A DNA stretch of 10,566 nucleotides from an uncultured Burkholderiales bacterium. Its GTDB lineage: Bacteria > Pseudomonadota > Gammaproteobacteria > Burkholderiales > Burkholderiaceae_C. Positions 1 to 7,632 of this stretch are shown piece after piece (the stretch's first letter is position 1; each line of letters begins with the position of its first letter). Below the pieces are notes generated by a model, which saw only the letters and a program-made list of their open reading frames with translations, had not been told where the DNA came from and made no database searches. The position numbers were made by a program, and so were the translations under genes. Where the stretch lies: assembly GCA_903925445.1 (NCBI GenBank), contig CAIYFE010000118.1, positions 1-10,566 of the forward strand. The letters are read 5' to 3'.

Positions 1-2495
1 GCAAAGTCGTCGATGTGCATGCCACGCGCCAAGTAGGCTTCCACAAAAGTGAAGCCGTTGGACAGCGTGAACGCCAATTGAGAAATGGGGTTGGCACCTG
101 CCTCGGCAATGTGATAGCCGCTGATGGAGACGCTGTAGAAGTTGCGCACTTGGTTGTGCACAAAGTATTCGGCAATGTCGCCCATCACCTTGAGCGAAAA
201 CTCGGTGCTGAACAAGCACGTGTTTTGGCCTTGGTCTTCTTTCAAGATGTCGGCTTGCACCGTGCCGCGCACGTTTTGCAGCACCCATTCTTTGATTTTT
301 GCGGTTTCGGTTTCGGTGGGTTCGCGGCCGTTGTCGGCTTTGAATTTGTCGATGTTTTGATCGATGGCAGTGTTCATGAACATGGCCAAGATCGAGGGCG
401 CGGGACCGTTGATGGTCATGGACACGCTGGTGCTGGGATGGCACAAATCAAAGCCGTCGTAGAGCACTTTCATGTCGTCCAGGGTCGCCACGTTCACGCC
501 GGAGTTGCCTACTTTGCCGTAAATGTCGGGGCGTGGATCGGGGTCGTTGCCGTACAGCGTGACCGAGTCAAACGCGGTCGACAAGCGCTTGGCCTCCATG
601 CCCGCTGAGACCAGTTTGAAGCGGCGGTTGGTGCGGAATGGATCGCCTTCACCGGCAAACATGCGGGTGGGGTCTTCGCCTTCGCGTTTGAAGGCAAAGG
701 TGCCTGCGGTGTAGGGATAGCTGCCTGGCACGTTGTCCAGCATGAGCCACTTCAAAATTTCGCCGTGGTCTTCGTACTGCGGCAGAGCTACCTTGCGGAT
801 GGTTGTACCGCTGAGTGACTTCGTGGTGAGCGCGGTGCGAATTTCTTTGTCGCGAATTTTCACCACGTATTCGTCACCCGCATAGGCTTTTTGCATGTCC
901 GGCCATTGCACCAACAATTTGCGTTCGGCGGAGCCCAGTTGTTCTTCGCGCAACACCGCCAAGTCGGTGGCCGCTTCGGCGGCTTTGGCGCGGTCGGGCT
1001 TGCCCACGCGCAACATGTCGGCGGCAGCGCGCAGTTGTTGAATTTCGCGCGCCAATCGGGCTTGTGCGCGGGCGCGTTTTTTGTAGCCACGCACGGTGTC
1101 GCTGATTTCAGCCAAGTAACGCGTGCGTTGCGAGGGCACGATGGGCGTTTGGTTGGTGCTGTGGCGCACGCTCACTGGGGGTAAGCGCCCGGGTTTGAAT
1201 GACATGCCCAAGGCGCTCAAGCGCTCTTTGAGGGCTTGGTACAAGGCGGTCACGCCATCGTCGTTGAAGCGCGCAGCCATCGTGCCAAACACGGGCATTT
1301 GTTCGGTGGGTGTGTGCCACGCTTCTTTGTTGCGTTGCACTTGTTTGGCCACATCGCGCAAGGCATCGCTGGCGCCTTTGCGGTCGAACTTGTTGATGGC
1401 CACAAATTCTGCAAAGTCGAGCATGTCGATTTTTTCGAGCTGGCTGGCAGCGCCAAATTCGGGTGTCATCACGTACATGGGCACATCGACATGCGGCACG
1501 ATGGCCGCATCGCCTTGGCCAATGCCCGAGGTCTCCACAATGATGAGGTCAAAGCCTGCGCATTTGGTGGCGGCCAGCACATCGGGCAAGGCGGCGCTGA
1601 TTTCGCTGCCAAAGTCACGCGTGGCCAAGCTGCGCATGAACACCCGTGAACCATTGCGCCAAGGTGAAATGGCGTTCATGCGGATGCGGTCGCCCAACAA
1701 GGCGCCACCGCTTTTGCGACGTGAAGGGTCGATCGAGATGACCGCAATGCGCAAGGCATCGTCTTGGTCGAGCCGCAAACGACGCACCAATTCGTCGGTC
1801 AGCGAAGATTTACCCGCGCCCCCCGTGCCGGTGATGCCCAAGACGGGAATTTTTTTGCCTTGCGCTTCTTGGCGAATGGCTTTGACCAAGGCAGCGTTGG
1901 CACTTGAAGCGTCAGGCTTGCCGTCGGCGCTGAGGGCTTGGTTTTCGAGCGCAGTGATGAGTTGCGCCAATTTGCGCCACGCCATGTCGTCGTGGCCTTG
2001 AATTTCTTTCAAAGCTTGGGGCGCGTGAGCCGACAAATCTTTGTCGCAACGCATGATCATCTCGCCAATCATGCCTTGCAACCCCATGCGCTGACCGTCT
2101 TCGGGGCTGTAGATGCGGCTCACGCCGTAGGCTTGAAGTTCTTTGATTTCTGGGGGCACGATCACACCGCCACCGCCACCAAACACTTGGATGTGTTCGC
2201 CTCCGCGCTGGCGCAACAAATCAACCATGTATTTGAAGTACTCCACATGGCCGCCTTGGTAGGAGCTGATGGCAATGCCTTGCACATCCTCTTGCAGCGC
2301 GGCTGTGACCACTTCGTCCACCGAACGGTTGTGTCCCAAGTGAATGACCTCAGCGCCCATGCCTTGCAAGATGCGCCGCATGATGTTGATGGCGGCATCG
2401 TGTCCGTCAAACAATCTGGCGGCCGTGACAAAACGCACTTTGTGAGTCGGCTTGTAGTTGGCAAGTGCTTTGAATTCGGCGGACAGATCGGTCAT
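1..2495 (-). CDS. icmF: Fused isobutyryl-CoA mutase/GTPase IcmF (N-terminal 831 residues; 3' end outside window)
   Basis: Adenosylcobalamin-dependent enzyme that interconverts isobutyryl-CoA and n-butyryl-CoA in the cytoplasm, linking valine breakdown to straight-chain acyl-CoA metabolism. Read on the minus strand from ATG at 2495, with a GGAG ribosome site (2506-2503) 7 bases upstream. Domains in order: B12-binding domain about residues 18-145 with DGHDAA and the expected cobalt ligand His32; a MeaB-like G-protein domain about 210-420 with P-loop GTGGAGKS (223-230), DPSRRKSGG, ETSGIGQGD and base-recognition NKFD (368-371); a charged helical linker; then the mutase barrel from about residue 565, still open at the left edge (last full codon Phe831). 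IcmF proteins are about 1,090 residues, so roughly a quarter is missing. Phe613 (RMFAGEG) and Gln757 (DQGQNT) match the Phe/Gln pair I recall as diagnostic of isobutyryl-CoA mutase, rather than Tyr/Arg of methylmalonyl-CoA mutase. No frame break is seen. Divergent from the Liv operon. Confidence 0.96.
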   Translation of the reverse strand, partial: MTDLSAEFKALANYKPTHKVRFVTAARLFDGHDAAINIMRRILQGMGAEVIHLGHNRSVDEVVTAALQEDVQGIAISSYQGGHVEYFKYMVDLLRQRGGEHIQVFGGGGGVIVPPEIKELQAYGVSRIYSPEDGQRMGLQGMIGEMIMRCDKDLSAHAPQALKEIQGHDDMAWRKLAQLITALENQALSADGKPDASSANAALVKAIRQEAQGKKIPVLGITGTGGAGKSSLTDELVRRLRLDQDDALRIAVISIDPSRRKSGGALLGDRIRMNAISPWRNGSRVFMRSLATRDFGSEISAALPDVLAATKCAGFDLIIVETSGIGQGDAAIVPHVDVPMYVMTPEFGAASQLEKIDMLDFAEFVAINKFDRKGASDALRDVAKQVQRNKEAWHTPTEQMPVFGTMAARFNDDGVTALYQALKERLSALGMSFKPGRLPPVSVRHSTNQTPIVPSQRTRYLAEISDTVRGYKKRARAQARLAREIQQLRAAADMLRVGKPDRAKAAEAATDLAVLREEQLGSAERKLLVQWPDMQKAYAGDEYVVKIRDKEIRTALTTKSLSGTTIRKVALPQYEDHGEILKWLMLDNVPGSYPYTAGTFAFKREGEDPTRMFAGEGDPFRTNRRFKLVSAGMEAKRLSTAFDSVTLYGNDPDPRPDIYGKVGNSGVNVATLDDMKVLYDGFDLCHPSTSVSMTINGPAPSILAMFMNTAIDQNIDKFKADNGREPTETETAKIKEWVLQNVRGTVQADILKEDQGQNTCLFSTEFSLKVMGDIAEYFVHNQVRNFYSVSISGYHIAEAGANPISQLAFTLSNGFTFVEAYLARGMHIDDF

Positions 2496-2524
2496 GAATA
2501 GACTCCAAAAAACGGAATGGCGAG

Positions 2525-2546
2525 TTGACGTTTACGTAAACGTCAA
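2525..2546. promoter_or_regulatory. Perfect 22-bp palindrome, putative LiuR-like operator
   Basis: Half-site TTGACGTTTAC is followed directly by its exact reverse complement, with no spacer and no mismatch. It lies 30 bases upstream of the icmF start, where it would overlap or adjoin the icmF core promoter, and 195 bases upstream of the binding-protein gene. The arrangement resembles the sites I recall for MerR-family LiuR regulators of branched-chain amino acid breakdown in beta- and gammaproteobacteria; the match is from memory. No regulator of that family is encoded in the window. The palindrome is seen directly; the identity of the binding protein is inference. Confidence 0.75.
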
Positions 2547-2583
2547 TCATAGCGTCTACGCATCGATTCTGCTCAGACTTCTT

Positions 2584-2610
2584 GTAAGTTGCCGTAAGTT
2601 AGCGTAAATA
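2584..2610 (+). repeat. Three direct repeats with exact 10-bp period upstream of the Liv operon
   Basis: GTAAGTT begins at 2584 and again at 2594, and a related GTAAATA begins at 2604, so the copies fall on the same face of the helix. Such phasing is typical of binding sites for activators or response regulators that bind as tandem subunits, but no specific protein can be named. An alternative reading is a weak promoter: TTGTAA at 2582-2587 and TAAATA at 2605-2610 with a 17-base spacer, both poor matches to sigma-70 consensus. Confidence 0.45.
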
Positions 2611-2661
2611 CGAGGGTTTTTACTAGTCGCCAGCGCGACGACATCGTATTTTTACTTAGTC
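2604..2661. repeat. Nested imperfect inverted repeat plus imperfect direct repeat in the Liv leader
   Basis: GTAAATACGA (2604-2613) is complementary to TCGTATTTTTAC (2644-2655) except for two extra T residues. Inside it sits a short GC-rich hairpin, GTCGC (2626-2630), loop CAGC, GCGAC (2635-2639). The same stretch also holds an imperfect direct repeat, TTTTTACTAGTC (2617-2628) and TTTTTACTTAGTC (2649-2661). It could be an operator or, if transcription starts upstream, a folded leader of the binding-protein mRNA. There is no convincing downstream promoter; TTGCCG at 2669-2674 with TAGAGA at 2691-2696 is only a weak candidate. Confidence 0.35.
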
Positions 2662-2740
2662 AAAAGAGTTGCCGTCATATGTCCTAGACATAGAGAATCG
2701 CGCTTGTCATTTGTTAAACATATCGAGAAGGAGACCTCTC

Positions 2741-3979
2741 ATGATTCGCACCCTCAAATTAACTGCCCTGGCTTCGGTCATGTTTGCAGCTGGTATTTCT
2801 TACGCAGCCGACGCCATCAAAATTGGCGTGACGGGCCCCTACACCGGTGGCTCTTCGTCGATGGGCGTGAGCATGCGCGACGGCGTCAAGTTGGCTGTGG
2901 CCGAGATCAACAAAGCCGGCGGCGTGTTGGGCAAGCAAATTCAATTGGTAGAGCGCGACGACGAAGCCAAAAACGAGCGCGGCGTGCAAATTGCACAAGA
3001 GCTGATCAACAAAGAACAAGTCGTGGCGACGGTGGGTTTCATCAACACCGGCGTGGCTTTGGCTTCGCAACGCTTTTACCAAGAAGCCAAGATTCCCGTT
3101 TTCAACAACGTGGCCACTGGCTCCATCGTGACGCAGCAGTTCAAAGCGCCTGAGTTTGCTGACAACTACATTTTCCGCAACGCAGCGCACGACAGCATTC
3201 AAGCGCCCATGATCGTGGAAGAAGCCATCACACGTCGCGGCTTCAAGAAAGTCGCGATTTTGTCGGACTCCACCAACTACGGCCAACTCGGTCGTGAAGA
3301 CTTGGAAAAAGCCTTGGCTGCCAAGGGCGTGAAAGCCGTGGCGGTTGAAAAATTCAACATCAAAGACGTGGACATGACCCCTCAGCTGCTCAAAGCCAAA
3401 GAGGCGGGCGCTGAAGTGGTGTTGACGTACGGCATTGGCCCTGAATTGGCTCAAATTGCCAACGGCATGACCAAGCTCGGCTGGAAAGTGCCCATGATTG
3501 GCAGCTGGACTTTGTCCATGGCCAACTTCATCGACAACGCAGGCCCTGGCGGTGAAGGCGCACGCATGCCACAAACCTTCATTCAAGAACCCAACACCAT
3601 GAAGCGCAAAGCCTTCATCGATGCTTACTTGAAAACCTTCAAGCCCAAAAACAACCGCATCGACTCTCCCGTGTCTGCTGCGCAAGGTTACGACTCGATC
3701 TACTTGTTGGCCGCTGCGTTCAAACAAGCTGGCTCAACCGATGGCGTGAAAGTGCGTGAAGCTTTGGAAAACTTGCAAGCCAAGGTCGAAGGCGTGGTGA
3801 CCACTTATGACAAGCCTTTCACCCACGACGATCACGAAGCCATCACCGCCAACATTCCTGTGTTCGGTGAAGTCAAAGGCTCACGCGTGGTGTATGCCTA
3901 CGAAGAAGATGCCAAAAAAGGCTCTGACATTCGCACCAAGGCAGCCAAAAAAGATGCCAAAAAAGACGCCAAAAAATAA
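2741..3979 (+). CDS. livJ: Periplasmic binding protein of a Liv/HAAT-type ABC importer
   Basis: Captures a solute, probably a branched-chain amino acid or related compound, in the periplasm and delivers it to the LivH/LivM permease. The chosen ATG at 2741 has a strong ribosome site AGAAGGAGA (2726-2734) and begins a clean signal peptide: MIRTLK, a hydrophobic core, then SYA with cleavage expected after Ala22. An in-frame upstream ATG at 2669 has no such support and would bury the signal peptide. The 412-residue product has the type I periplasmic-binding fold pattern: IKIGVTGPYTGG, GVKLAVAEINKAGGVLGKQI, and the later RRGFKKVAILSDSTNYG lobe. Substrate cannot be fixed from sequence, since this family also binds aromatic acids, urea and other amides. 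The C-terminus is odd: it ends in a lysine/alanine/aspartate-rich repeat tail. First gene of the liv operon, followed by a terminator. Confidence 0.92.
   Translation: MIRTLKLTALASVMFAAGISYAADAIKIGVTGPYTGGSSSMGVSMRDGVKLAVAEINKAGGVLGKQIQLVERDDEAKNERGVQIAQELINKEQVVATVGFINTGVALASQRFYQEAKIPVFNNVATGSIVTQQFKAPEFADNYIFRNAAHDSIQAPMIVEEAITRRGFKKVAILSDSTNYGQLGREDLEKALAAKGVKAVAVEKFNIKDVDMTPQLLKAKEAGAEVVLTYGIGPELAQIANGMTKLGWKVPMIGSWTLSMANFIDNAGPGGEGARMPQTFIQEPNTMKRKAFIDAYLKTFKPKNNRIDSPVSAAQGYDSIYLLAAAFKQAGSTDGVKVREALENLQAKVEGVVTTYDKPFTHDDHEAITANIPVFGEVKGSRVVYAYEEDAKKGSDIRTKAAKKDAKKDAKK
3944..3976 (+). repeat. 12-bp in-frame tandem repeat encoding the AKKD tail
   Basis: The unit GCCAAAAAAGAY is repeated 2.75 times up to the stop codon, giving AKKD-AKKD-AKK. 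A further copy of GATGCCAAAAAA lies at 3908-3919 upstream. Each unit carries a run of six A residues, so the tract could vary in copy number or length by replication slippage. Confidence 0.8.
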
Positions 3980-3996
3980 TTGGCTCAATTGATCAA

Positions 3997-4029
3997 AGCG
4001 CCGCATTGGCAACGATGCGGTGCTTTTTT
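3997..4029 (+). terminator. Rho-independent terminator between the binding-protein gene and livH
   Basis: A 10-bp stem, AGCGCCGCAT (3997-4006) with ATGCGGTGCT (4015-4024) containing one G-U pair, an 8-base loop, and a six-T run (4024-4029). It starts 18 bases after the binding-protein stop codon and 40 bases before the livH start. Since livH has no clear promoter of its own, partial read-through is the likely arrangement; it would give more binding protein than membrane components. Confidence 0.85.
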
Positions 4030-4068
4030 CTCAGGTTCTGACTTTCTTTAAAACAACAAGAGCGCATT

Positions 4069-4947
4069 ATGGAAATCTTGCTGCAACTCATCTACAGCGG
4101 TATCGCGCTGGGCATGATCTACGCGGTGATCGCGTTTGGATATCAGCTCACCTTTGCCACCTCGGATACGCTGAATTTCGGTCAAGGCGAAGCCTTGATG
4201 TTGGGTGCTTTGGTCGGTTTGACCTTGGTCGATGCCTTGGGATTGAACTACTGGCTTTCGATTCCCGTGGTGGGCGTGTTTGGTCTGCTGCAAGGCGCAT
4301 TGGTCGAGCGCATTGGTGTGCGCCCTGCGATCAAAATTAAAAGTGAATTTGGTTGGATCATGTCCACGATTGCGTTGGGCATCATCTTTAAAAACGTGGC
4401 CGAAAACATTTGGGGCCGCGATGATTTGAAATTCCCCTCACCCCTGCCAGAAGCACCCATGAAGGTGTTGGGCGCCAACGTGCTGCCCATGGAGTTGTTG
4501 GTGATTGCGGGCGCCTTGGTGATGATGTTGGCGGTGGAGTTTTTCAACCGCAAAACCATTTACGGCAAAGCCGTGGTGGCCACTTTCAACGACCGCGATG
4601 CGGCCAAGTTGATGGGCATCAACACGGGCTTGGTGATTACTTTCTCTTATGCCTTGTCGTCTTTGACGGCCGCGTTTGCGGGCGTGCTGATTGCGCCATT
4701 GACCTTGACTGGCGCGACCATGGGTGCGGTGCTGGGTCTCAAAGCGTTTGCAGTGGCCATCATTGGAGGCCTGACCAGCGGCATGGGCATCATCGTGGGC
4801 GGCATCATTTTGGGTGTGGCCGAAACCACGACAGGTTTTTACATCTCCACCGGCTACAAAGATGTGCCCGGCTTGGTGTTGTTGCTCTTGGTCTTGGCGG
4901 TCAAACCTGCAGGACTGTTTGGTAAATCTGCGATCAAGAAAGTTTGA
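4069..4947 (+). CDS. livH: Branched-chain amino acid ABC transporter permease LivH
   Basis: Integral inner-membrane subunit, 292 residues, that forms half of the translocation path with the LivM part of the next gene. Nearly the whole protein is hydrophobic helices. Family signatures are visible: an N-terminal helix with SGIALGMIYAV, the SDTLNFGQGE motif (32-41), the cytoplasmic coupling loop near NDRDAAKLMGIN (174-185) that contacts the ATPases, and the glycine-rich LKAFAVAIIGGLTSGMG stretch (224-240), ending in KPAGLFG. Length is usual for LivH. The start has only a modest ribosome site (AAGAG, 4058-4062). The stop is separated from the next ATG by 2 bases, which implies translational coupling. 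Confidence 0.95.
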   Translation: MEILLQLIYSGIALGMIYAVIAFGYQLTFATSDTLNFGQGEALMLGALVGLTLVDALGLNYWLSIPVVGVFGLLQGALVERIGVRPAIKIKSEFGWIMSTIALGIIFKNVAENIWGRDDLKFPSPLPEAPMKVLGANVLPMELLVIAGALVMMLAVEFFNRKTIYGKAVVATFNDRDAAKLMGINTGLVITFSYALSSLTAAFAGVLIAPLTLTGATMGAVLGLKAFAVAIIGGLTSGMGIIVGGIILGVAETTTGFYISTGYKDVPGLVLLLLVLAVKPAGLFGKSAIKKV

Positions 4948-4949
4948 CC

Positions 4950-6872
4950 ATGAATCGCAAATACGTCATTGCCGCTTTGATCGGCTTTATCTTGGTGGCC
5001 TTGGTGCCAGTGTTCACGCACAACCCTTACTACATTCACTTGGTCGAAACGATCATGATCTACGCCGTGCTGCTGTTCGGCTTGGACATTGTGGTGGGCT
5101 ACACGGGGCAAGTGTCTTTGGGACATGCGGGCTTGTTTGGCATTGGTGCCTACACAGCGGGCGTGTTGTTCTTGAAAGTGGGCGCGCCGTTTTGGTTCAT
5201 CTTGCCAGCCAGCGTGGCGGTCACTGCGGTGTTTGGTGCTGTGCTTGCGCTGCCAGCGTTGCGCGTGTCGGGACCTTACTTGGCGATGGTGACCTTGGCA
5301 TTTGGCACCATCATCCAAATTTTGATCAACGAAATGAGCTTCATGACCGAAGGGCCCATGGGCATCAAGTTGACCAAGCCCGTGTTGTTTGGTCTGAAAT
5401 TGGATGAGCAAAGCTTTTACTGGGTGGTGTGCGCCATGTTGGCCTTGTCGCTGGTGGTGGTGCATCGCGTGTTGCGCTCGCAACTGGGCCGCGCGTTTGA
5501 AGCCTTGCGCGGCAGCCCCGTAGCTTCGGACTGTATGGGCGTGTCGGTTTACAAATACAAGGTCTATGCCTTTGTGATCAGCGCTGGTTTTGCGGGCTTG
5601 GCGGGTTGTTTGTATGCCTACTCAGAGCAATACATTTCGCCCAACACCTACAACAACGAGTTGACCGTGATGTTCTTGTTGGCCGTCATCATGGGCGGTC
5701 GCAAAACCCGCATCGGCTCTATGTTGGGTGCGACCATCATCGTGTTGCTGCCTAAGCTGCTGGACGATTTGGACATGTTCCGCACCGTATCGACCGGCTT
5801 GGCTGTGCTGATGTTTGTTGGCGCGTTGATTGCTGTGTCACGCCGCGTGACCACCTTCAAAGCCATGGCCGTGCCCGTGGTGGGAACCGCTGCGTTGGCT
5901 GCGTTTGCCTATCAGTTGGAGAACATCACCGATTGGCGTTTGTCGATTTTCGGCTTGATGATTTTGTTCGTGGTTTACTACTTGCAAGACGGCATCGTGG
6001 GCTTTGTGCGCCACTTGTTCTCGTTGCGCGCAACGCGTGAAGTCAAGCAAGTGGTGCATGTGGGCCAATCGTCAGAGCCCATCATCCACGCGGCCAAATC
6101 GGGTCAAGAAGACTTGTTGGTGGGACAGCAAATTTTGATGCAGTTTGGCGGCTTGAAAGCCATCAACCAAGTGGACTTGCGCATCAAACGCGGCACCATC
6201 CACGGTTTGATCGGGCCCAACGGTTCGGGTAAATCCACCATGATGAACGTGCTCACGGGCATTTATGTGCCCACCGCAGGCAGCATCGAATTTGAAGGCC
6301 GCTCGGTGGTGGGGCGCACCTCATCGGACATCGCTTTGTCGGGCATTGCGCGCACCTTCCAAAACGTGCAGTTGTTTGGCGAGATGACCGCGTTGCAAAA
6401 CGTGTTGGTGGGCTTGCACCACACCTTCCACAGCACGTTTGTGGATGTGGCGTTGCATACCCCGCGCTACAACCGCGAAGATCATGCGGCCACCGAACGC
6501 GCCATGGGCTTGCTCAACTTTGTGGGCTTGGCCGATTTGGCCGACGAGCAAGCGCGCAATTTGCCTTACGGAAAACAACGCTTGCTCGAAATTGCACGCG
6601 CTTTGGCGCTCGATCCGCAACTGTTGTTGCTGGACGAGCCCGCTGCTGGTTTGACCGCACCGGACATCAAAGAGTTGGTGGCCATCATTCGCAAGATCCG
6701 CGATCACGGCATCACCGTGATCTTGATTGAGCACCACATGGATGTGGTCATGAGCATTTGCGACACCGTTTCGGTGCTGGACTTCGGTCAAAAAATCGCC
6801 GAAGGCAAACCCGCCGAAGTTCAAGCCAACGAAAAAGTCATCGAGGCTTATTTGGGCGGATCAGCCGCCTGA
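4950..6872 (+). CDS. livMG: LivM-LivG fusion: permease and ATP-binding subunit in one polypeptide
   Basis: A 640-residue protein joining the second permease and the first ATPase of the importer. The LivM part (about 1-355) shows GYTGQVSLGHAGLFGIGAY (50-68), SGPYLAMVTLAFGTI and the coupling loop around EALRGSPVASDCMGV (185-198). A soluble linker (about 356-388) leads to a complete ATPase: Walker A GPNGSGKST (422-430), degenerate signature LPYGKQ (538-543) normal for LivG, Walker B LLLLDEP (558-564; Glu563 catalytic), and switch His595 (IEHHM). It therefore appears functional. ATG at 4950 is preferred; a TTG at 4944 would overlap the livH stop by 4 bases and add only two residues. Between the usual LivM end and the linker lies an extra hydrophobic stretch (about 305-350). 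LivM-LivG fusions are known in Burkholderiales; the frame is continuous, so this is not an artefact of a missed stop. Confidence 0.93.
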   Translation: MNRKYVIAALIGFILVALVPVFTHNPYYIHLVETIMIYAVLLFGLDIVVGYTGQVSLGHAGLFGIGAYTAGVLFLKVGAPFWFILPASVAVTAVFGAVLALPALRVSGPYLAMVTLAFGTIIQILINEMSFMTEGPMGIKLTKPVLFGLKLDEQSFYWVVCAMLALSLVVVHRVLRSQLGRAFEALRGSPVASDCMGVSVYKYKVYAFVISAGFAGLAGCLYAYSEQYISPNTYNNELTVMFLLAVIMGGRKTRIGSMLGATIIVLLPKLLDDLDMFRTVSTGLAVLMFVGALIAVSRRVTTFKAMAVPVVGTAALAAFAYQLENITDWRLSIFGLMILFVVYYLQDGIVGFVRHLFSLRATREVKQVVHVGQSSEPIIHAAKSGQEDLLVGQQILMQFGGLKAINQVDLRIKRGTIHGLIGPNGSGKSTMMNVLTGIYVPTAGSIEFEGRSVVGRTSSDIALSGIARTFQNVQLFGEMTALQNVLVGLHHTFHSTFVDVALHTPRYNREDHAATERAMGLLNFVGLADLADEQARNLPYGKQRLLEIARALALDPQLLLLDEPAAGLTAPDIKELVAIIRKIRDHGITVILIEHHMDVVMSICDTVSVLDFGQKIAEGKPAEVQANEKVIEAYLGGSAA

Positions 6873-6888
6873 GCCCGGAGAAAACACT

Positions 6889-7611
6889 ATGTTGACCATT
6901 CAAAATCTCCACGCCGGATACGGCAAAGTGCAGGTGTTGCACGGCATTTCCATCGACGTGCCCAAAGGCAAAGTTGTGACCCTCATCGGCTCCAACGGCG
7001 CGGGAAAAACCACCACCATGCGCGCCATCAGCGGCATGATCGCGCCCACTTCGGGCGAGATCAGCCTCAACGGCCAGCGCATTGATGGATTGGAATCTTT
7101 CACCATCGCCAAACGTGGCTTGGCACATTCGCCCGAAGGCCGTCGCGTGTTTGCCACCATGACCGTGACGGACAACCTGATTCTTGGCGCCTTCCCGCGC
7201 TTGACGGGCAGCCGCCCCAAAGGCGATGTCAGCGGCGACTTGGATCGCGCGATGGATTTGTTCCCTCGCCTCAAAGAACGCCGCAACCAGTTGGCCGGCA
7301 CTTTGTCCGGCGGTGAGCAACAAATGTTGGCAATGGCACGCGCGGTCATGCTCAACCCCGAAGTGGTGTTGCTGGACGAACCTTCCATGGGCTTGGCGCC
7401 TATCTTGGTGGACGAGGTGTTTCGCATCATCGAGCGCCTGAAGTCTGAAGGCGTGACCATGTTGCTGGTGGAGCAGTTTGCGGCCGCGGCTCTCAATGTG
7501 GCGGACTATGGCTATGTGCTGGAAAACGGTCGTATTTCGGTCCACGGCGAGGCCAGCAAATTGCAAAGCGATCCAGCCGTCAAGGCGGCCTACTTGGGTG
7601 GCGCGCACTGA
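6889..7611 (+). CDS. livF: Branched-chain amino acid ABC transporter ATP-binding protein LivF
   Basis: Cytoplasmic ATPase, 240 residues, that pairs with the LivG domain of the preceding protein to power import. Walker A GSNGAGKT (34-41), the LivF-type SPEGRRVFATMTV block (81-93), signature LSGGEQQ (139-145), and Walker B VVLLDEP (159-165) are all intact. The switch position reads VEQF (194-197), in line with the VEQN typical of LivF rather than a histidine, so this is not a defect. It ends with the family's VKAAYLGGAH. Starts 16 bases after the LivMG stop, with ribosome site CGGAG (6876-6880). Last gene of the operon; no strong terminator follows. Confidence 0.96.
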   Translation: MLTIQNLHAGYGKVQVLHGISIDVPKGKVVTLIGSNGAGKTTTMRAISGMIAPTSGEISLNGQRIDGLESFTIAKRGLAHSPEGRRVFATMTVTDNLILGAFPRLTGSRPKGDVSGDLDRAMDLFPRLKERRNQLAGTLSGGEQQMLAMARAVMLNPEVVLLDEPSMGLAPILVDEVFRIIERLKSEGVTMLLVEQFAAAALNVADYGYVLENGRISVHGEASKLQSDPAVKAAYLGGAH

Positions 7612-7632
7612 TTCTGAGGCGTTAGGGGTTTT

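Noticed and set aside
1123..2001. A 292-codon open frame on the plus strand, and others at 15-608 and 1938-2501
   Set aside because: They lie opposite icmF, whose minus-strand frame encodes complete, recognisable B12-binding, GTPase and mutase motifs. The plus-strand translations match no family and look like antisense by-products of codon bias.
2669..2740. Upstream in-frame ATG extending the binding protein by 24 residues
   Set aside because: It would place 24 polar residues ahead of the signal peptide, and the strong ribosome site is directly before the ATG at 2741.
2759..3727. A 322-codon minus-strand open frame opposite the binding-protein gene
   Set aside because: His/Val/Phe-rich translation with no family motif; the plus strand is clearly coding with a ribosome site and signal peptide.
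6561..6578. Degenerate ABC signature (LPYGKQ instead of LSGGQ) as a sign of an inactive ATPase
   Set aside because: LivG proteins normally carry this variant; Walker A, Walker B and the switch histidine are intact.
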